Assembly: GCA_964016985.1 (NCBI GenBank)
Contig: OZ024821.1
Span: 123,068,035-123,132,034, forward strand
Reading direction: 5' to 3'
Origin: Anodontia alba
Lineage: Eukaryota > Mollusca > Bivalvia > Lucinida > Lucinidae
Length of the DNA: 64,000 nucleotides
Shown here piece by piece: positions 60,758-64,000 of the stretch (the first letter of the stretch is position 1; each line of letters starts with the position of its first letter). The position numbers and the translations under genes are program-made. The notes beneath the pieces are model-generated. The model made no database searches, had not been told where the DNA came from, and saw only the letters and a list, made by a program, of their open reading frames with translations.

Positions 60758-61050
60758 TTACAGTCAGGCACTGTGCAGGCTTGTGGTTTTCTGCATTCCC
60801 TGGATACACGTTTACCCTTCAAACAATTGAAACACAATTTCAACCTTGGACAAATTTACTGCGGTCATTCAGGCTCATTGCTTTGAACCTTTCACACGAT
60901 GCAACGTCGGGACATGTACCCCCGAGCAACAACAGCATTTTCGCTCGTGTTTTACTTCTTCCCCTTCACTGTTGGTAGCTAGAGTTGTGATCTTTACCCC
61001 ATTATTTTGATTCTTACCAGAAGAAGCCCTATCATGTTTCGATTGACTGT
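60758..61050 (-). pseudogene. Pao gag zinc-knuckle region, broken
   Basis: Reads KCCCCSGVHVPTLHR, then one frame away CFNCLKGKRVSRECRKPQAC and TVPDC, a Cys/His-rich pair of knuckles. The A run at about 60750-60757 (T run on the plus strand) shifts the frame just before the protease region. Confidence 0.72.
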
Positions 61051-61518
61051 TTTCCTTTGTCAGATCAACACAGATCAACACCGTATATTGAACTAGCGAC
61101 ACGTGATTTCTCATCCACAAATTTCACCTGGTCAGAAAAACGCGGCTCCCTCCCGGGGTTTGTCCTTCTAACGAGTTCGCTGATTAAATACGCTACATCC
61201 ACCCATTTTGTTTTGCATCGGAAAGCGTTTAACAATGCGTCTTAAATTTATCGACATCAGAAGAAAAACCTTACTGAGACAGGGTGATTTCACATTTTTG
61301 CACTTCTAAAGCTAACCTTGACAGCCCATCAATATCGGATGCTTTCAACTGCGGACTATTTACTAATTTGTCAATATAAGATCTAGCAACTACATTAGGC
61401 CTACCATATCGCGAGTACAATATAGACCTAGCCCGTTTTTAACTATCACTTGGCTCTAGTAACACACAGTCTTCTATGCATGATTTTGCTTCACCTTTAC
61501 AGTGTTGAATTAAATAAC

Positions 61519-62562
61519 TTAATCTTGTCTATGATCACTGATGCTGTTCTCTATATTCGTTTCAAAGTTCTTTATGAATTTACAATAGTCCGTAGGTGTG
61601 CCATTAAAAGTCAACAGTTCTGGCTTTGGTAGGTTGAACCCCTCCTGCAGTGTAGTTGCAAAAAAAAGGTAAGAGAAAAGTCCAGGGAGTGCCACAATCA
61701 CAAACCGCAGCCCTTCCCAGACCCCAAGCTGGAAAGCTGCGTCCATGTTGGTCACACTAACATCTGAATTTCCTAAGTGCATTGAGTTCCTAGAAGACTC
61801 ACCCTGGTCGTTCCCTTTTGGAGACTCAGCTTTTACCGGTGTCTGTGAAGTATGCGCAGTTTCCGGGCGAATATACATTTCATTTACCGCTCTGAGGCGG
61901 TCACGTGCATTGTCACAAGCATCTTGTATTACGGTGTTTACATGTGCTTCCCTAGGATCGGCTAACTCGGTAGCATCTTCATCCACGGCCTGCTGCCAAA
62001 CGGATTCCTCTAGCGACGCTTCTTTGAGTTCACACTGTTGCTCCAACAACTGCTGTTTTATTTCCAGCTCTCTTTGGGCACGCTGTAGTTCATGTTTCTC
62101 GGACAACCGCTTCAATTTATGTTCTGCTAGAAGTCGCTTTGCCTTTGCATTTCTCAATTTAAGTTTTGACGATACCAAACTGATACGACTGACATCTGAG
62201 CGACCGTCGTCATCTTCAGGTATTGGCCTATTTCGTCCAGATGTCCACTGGTAATACCTATCCTGGAACTCGACGAAGTTCGTTTGGTGTCTTTCATAAC
62301 TCTGCTCCAAATCATTGACTGCATCGGGCTCCGTGCACAGATCCAAACATTGTAAGTTTATGGACTTGAACTGTTCAAACCTGTCACAAAGTTTACCGTA
62401 AAGCTGCTTTACATTCTCTATGTTGTCATAAGATGTCAAGTTCTTCTCCAGTTCATTGTACAGTTTTGTCAGTTGCCCCACATTAGCGCTTCGTACTCGT
62501 TTTACGCCACTAAAATCCTGGGATTCGCTCATTGTATCCGCGGTGGCAATACTCGTCGCCAT
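61519..62562 (-). pseudogene. Pao gag N-terminal region, with a 23-codon foreign insertion
   Basis: 347-codon open frame from ATG at 62562. It starts MATSIATADTMSESQDFSGV and has a long charged helical region (about residues 120-200, rich in K/R/E/L: probable coiled coil). Near the end it has LPKPELLTFNGTPTDYCKFI, the start of the DUF1759-type gag domain. It then runs out of frame at 61519. Residues about 279-301 are encoded by a 69-nt piece of the YIDD retroelement (61728-61660) that happens to stay open. Confidence 0.82.
61660..61728 (-). mobile_element. 69-nt retroelement tail inside Pao gag
   Basis: Exactly the 3' end of the YIDD element (ctggacttttctcttacc plus T run on the minus strand). 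Length is 23 codons, so the gag frame is kept. Confidence 0.85.
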
Positions 62563-63188
62563 GCTGAATGGTCAGTATTTGTTTCTACCAGCTCTGTACA
62601 GTCGAGAATTGTAAGGACTTCGGGTCTAACAACAAATAATCTGCGGGACATGCGCCTCCATATCGTTTCCTTTATTTTATTTTCGTTGTAACTTCGTTGT
62701 AATGGAATTCTAATGGGGTTGTAACGGCGTTCTAACGGTGTTGTAACGGCGATTCTCGACTATGCGACCTTTTACTTCCTCGAAATCCTTAAAATGTCGA
62801 CCCTCTACGGTACAACGCTCAACTTGTTGTCAAGGTAATCACGTTTGTAGCGTGGAGACGTCACAAGACGACGTTCAGCGCAACGTAACGTAGCGTCGCA
62901 TCAAATTACACATATTAAATGAGCGTTTTTAATCAGTGAACAGTTCAGTAATTCATGACAACGTTTTCATTTGGAACAGAAAATCTAAGATCTGACAAGG
63001 TTCTTACACTACTTAAGACCCTCTTTATAAAGCTATGCTTAAAAGAAAACCCAGGAATGCAGTTCGTTGATATCTCTTTGGCGCAAAGTTATTAATTGGT
63101 AATGTTCACATGCTCCATAGACTTTTTCTTAGATGTTTACTCTCCCGAAGCTTTTTTTAGACTGACCCAATTCCAATAGAGCGTAGTT
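62563..63188. other. Region upstream of Pao gag; no LTR recognised
   Basis: 62685-62755 is a degenerate 11-13 bp tandem repeat around 'gttgtaacgg' / 'gttctaacgg'. The rest is without recognised features. No pair of LTRs could be matched to the other side of the relic. Confidence 0.5.
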
Positions 63189-63383
63189 TGTTCTTGTGTT
63201 TTTCAGTCCTTTCAGCATTGTGATTACCTCGCTTGGGGAAGAGAGAGCTAATCTTAGTGCTTTTCGTACATTTGTTCAATTTGCGCTTGTTTGGTTTTGT
63301 CTGTTTCCTCTTCCTCGTGGTTTCCGGGAAGGGCTGCGGTTTGTGATTATGGCACTCCCTGGACTTTTCTCTTACCTTGTTTT
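63189..63383 (+). mobile_element. ~195-bp retroelement tail, plus strand
   Basis: 3' UTR end of the YIDD element, terminus 'gacttttctcttacctt'. Confidence 0.82.
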
Positions 63384-63845
63384 GTACGTATAGGAATTTA
63401 AATTACATTTATTGTTATACTAACATATAAATGGGTAACGCCGACTGTGCGTAAAGTAGCAGCACTATTATGCAATATACACAATATACCTGTGTTTGTT
63501 TATAGGCAGAAGATTTTGATGATGAATTTTAGATGTTAACTTTGATTTTTAATTCCGTTTTTATGACGTGACAAATCACAGATGTAATAGGTATAAAATA
63601 AAGTATAAGTCAGTTATTTTTGTAAGGGAATAAATCTTTAATCTATAATATAGTAGGAAGTAGAAACAATAGTTGACTGTGTCGTAAAGACGTTTGTAAT
63701 ATTATACTGCAAGAAGTTGCAAGTGTTTAGCTGGTAGTTGAAATCTAGCCAATCAGAATGCAACAAATTTCAATCCTATCCAGGACTAAAACAGCAGACT
63801 GTGCTACGAGTATCACAAGGTAAGACATAAAACAAATCGCAACGT
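63384..63845. other. AT-rich sequence, no gene seen
   Basis: At 63818-63842 the stretch 'caaggtaagacataaaacaa' matches an internal piece of the YIDD 3' UTR, possibly a tiny fragment. Confidence 0.45.
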
Positions 63846-64000
63846 CAGAAACGGTACCTTCGGACGTGCATCCAGCAATGATTTAGATCAGCCTGTGCAT
63901 TCGCGTAGTCTGATAAGAATCTTTACTGGGTGCATTTTGAATAGCGACGAATGCTATGTTTCTTCATGCGGACAAGGAATACTGATCAGAGTGCGCGGAT
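63846..64000. repeat. GATCAG foldback repeat resembling the flank of exon A
   Basis: 'taccttcggacgtgcatcca', 'gcaatgat', 'cagcctgtgcattcgcg' and 'ctgatcagagtgcgcgga' match 9655-9804 in order. The window ends inside it. Confidence 0.7.

Larger units (their letters stand above)
58027..62562 (-). mobile_element. BEL/Pao LTR retrotransposon relic, integrase and LTRs not found
   Basis: Minus-strand order: gag (62562 downward), zinc knuckles (about 61050-60758), aspartic protease (60742-60362), protease-RT linker (60325-59894), RT (about 60000-59100), RNase H and Pao C-terminal region (59029-58027). The polyprotein is split by at least five frame changes. The match ends just after LNPVLVDGL, where the integrase would begin. 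Confidence 0.88.

Noticed and set aside
58240..60978. Plus-strand open frames of 60-90 codons across the Pao relic
   Set aside because: They are antisense shadows of the minus-strand polyprotein.
62580..62680. A primer-binding site for the Pao element upstream of gag
   Set aside because: A tggaggcgcatgtcccgc stretch on the minus strand begins with TGG, but I could not match it to a tRNA 3' end and found no LTR next to it.

Overview
The window is eukaryotic, AT-rich, intron-dominated and packed with repeats. The best guess is a bivalve mollusc. The support is a tRNA-derived SINE with a mollusc-type body (about 52.66-52.91 kb), the interspersed repeats built on 'ccataactcttggagttatg' and on 'gatcag...gcgcagtctgatcag', and a degenerate BEL/Pao element. 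Species cannot be read from the sequence. No bacterial-type genes, operons, rRNA genes, functional tRNA genes or CRISPR arrays are present.

Left three quarters (1-48188): a tandem array of about 14.5 kb segments. Copies start at 1 (the window opens inside a copy), 14509, 29027 and 43617; the last is cut off at 48188. Each full copy carries the same three plus-strand exons, A (194 nt), B (162 nt) and C (241 nt), of one cadherin gene. Splice phases fit exactly (C to A phase 2, A to B phase 1, B to C phase 1). The three exons total 597 nt, or 199 codons, which is two cadherin repeats. Each duplicated segment therefore adds two extracellular cadherin domains without breaking the frame. Nine exons are visible. 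The gene runs off the left edge, and its next exon is not found to the right of 43407 within the window. A frameshifted duplicate of exon A lies about 0.6 kb upstream of each exon A.

The introns in each copy hold a 143-bp minisatellite whose units carry a near-palindrome made of two YY1-like cores, a second minisatellite of about 160 bp, several 5'-truncated tails of one retrotransposon, palindromic MITEs, and a miniature LTR element. Copies 1 and 2 are nearly identical. Copy 3 is a mosaic. Copy 4 keeps about 590 bp that copies 1-3 have lost.

48.2-57.7 kb: a repeat graveyard. It contains a second, cleaner miniature LTR retrotransposon (48941-49474: two 225-bp LTRs, exact tRNA-Pro-type primer binding site, polypurine tract, 5-bp target duplication, and a tRNA-like Pol III promoter inside each LTR). 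It also contains a frameshifted reverse-transcriptase element (50763-52201) that is the parent type of the truncated tails, a SINE, and an old diverged paralogue of the array unit (53040-56760). That paralogue is interrupted by a TA-flanked MITE, a second MITE and an 854-bp foldback element. A LINE 3' end follows on the minus strand.

58.0-62.6 kb: a minus-strand BEL/Pao retrotransposon relic (gag, zinc knuckles, protease, RT, RNase H). It has several frameshifts, FYVDE in place of FYVDD, and no integrase. A 69-nt piece of the other retroelement sits in frame in its gag. The last 150 bp of the window resemble the sequence just upstream of exon A, so the next cadherin exon may lie about 100 bp past the end.

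All homology statements come from reading and hand alignment; no database or alignment program was used.
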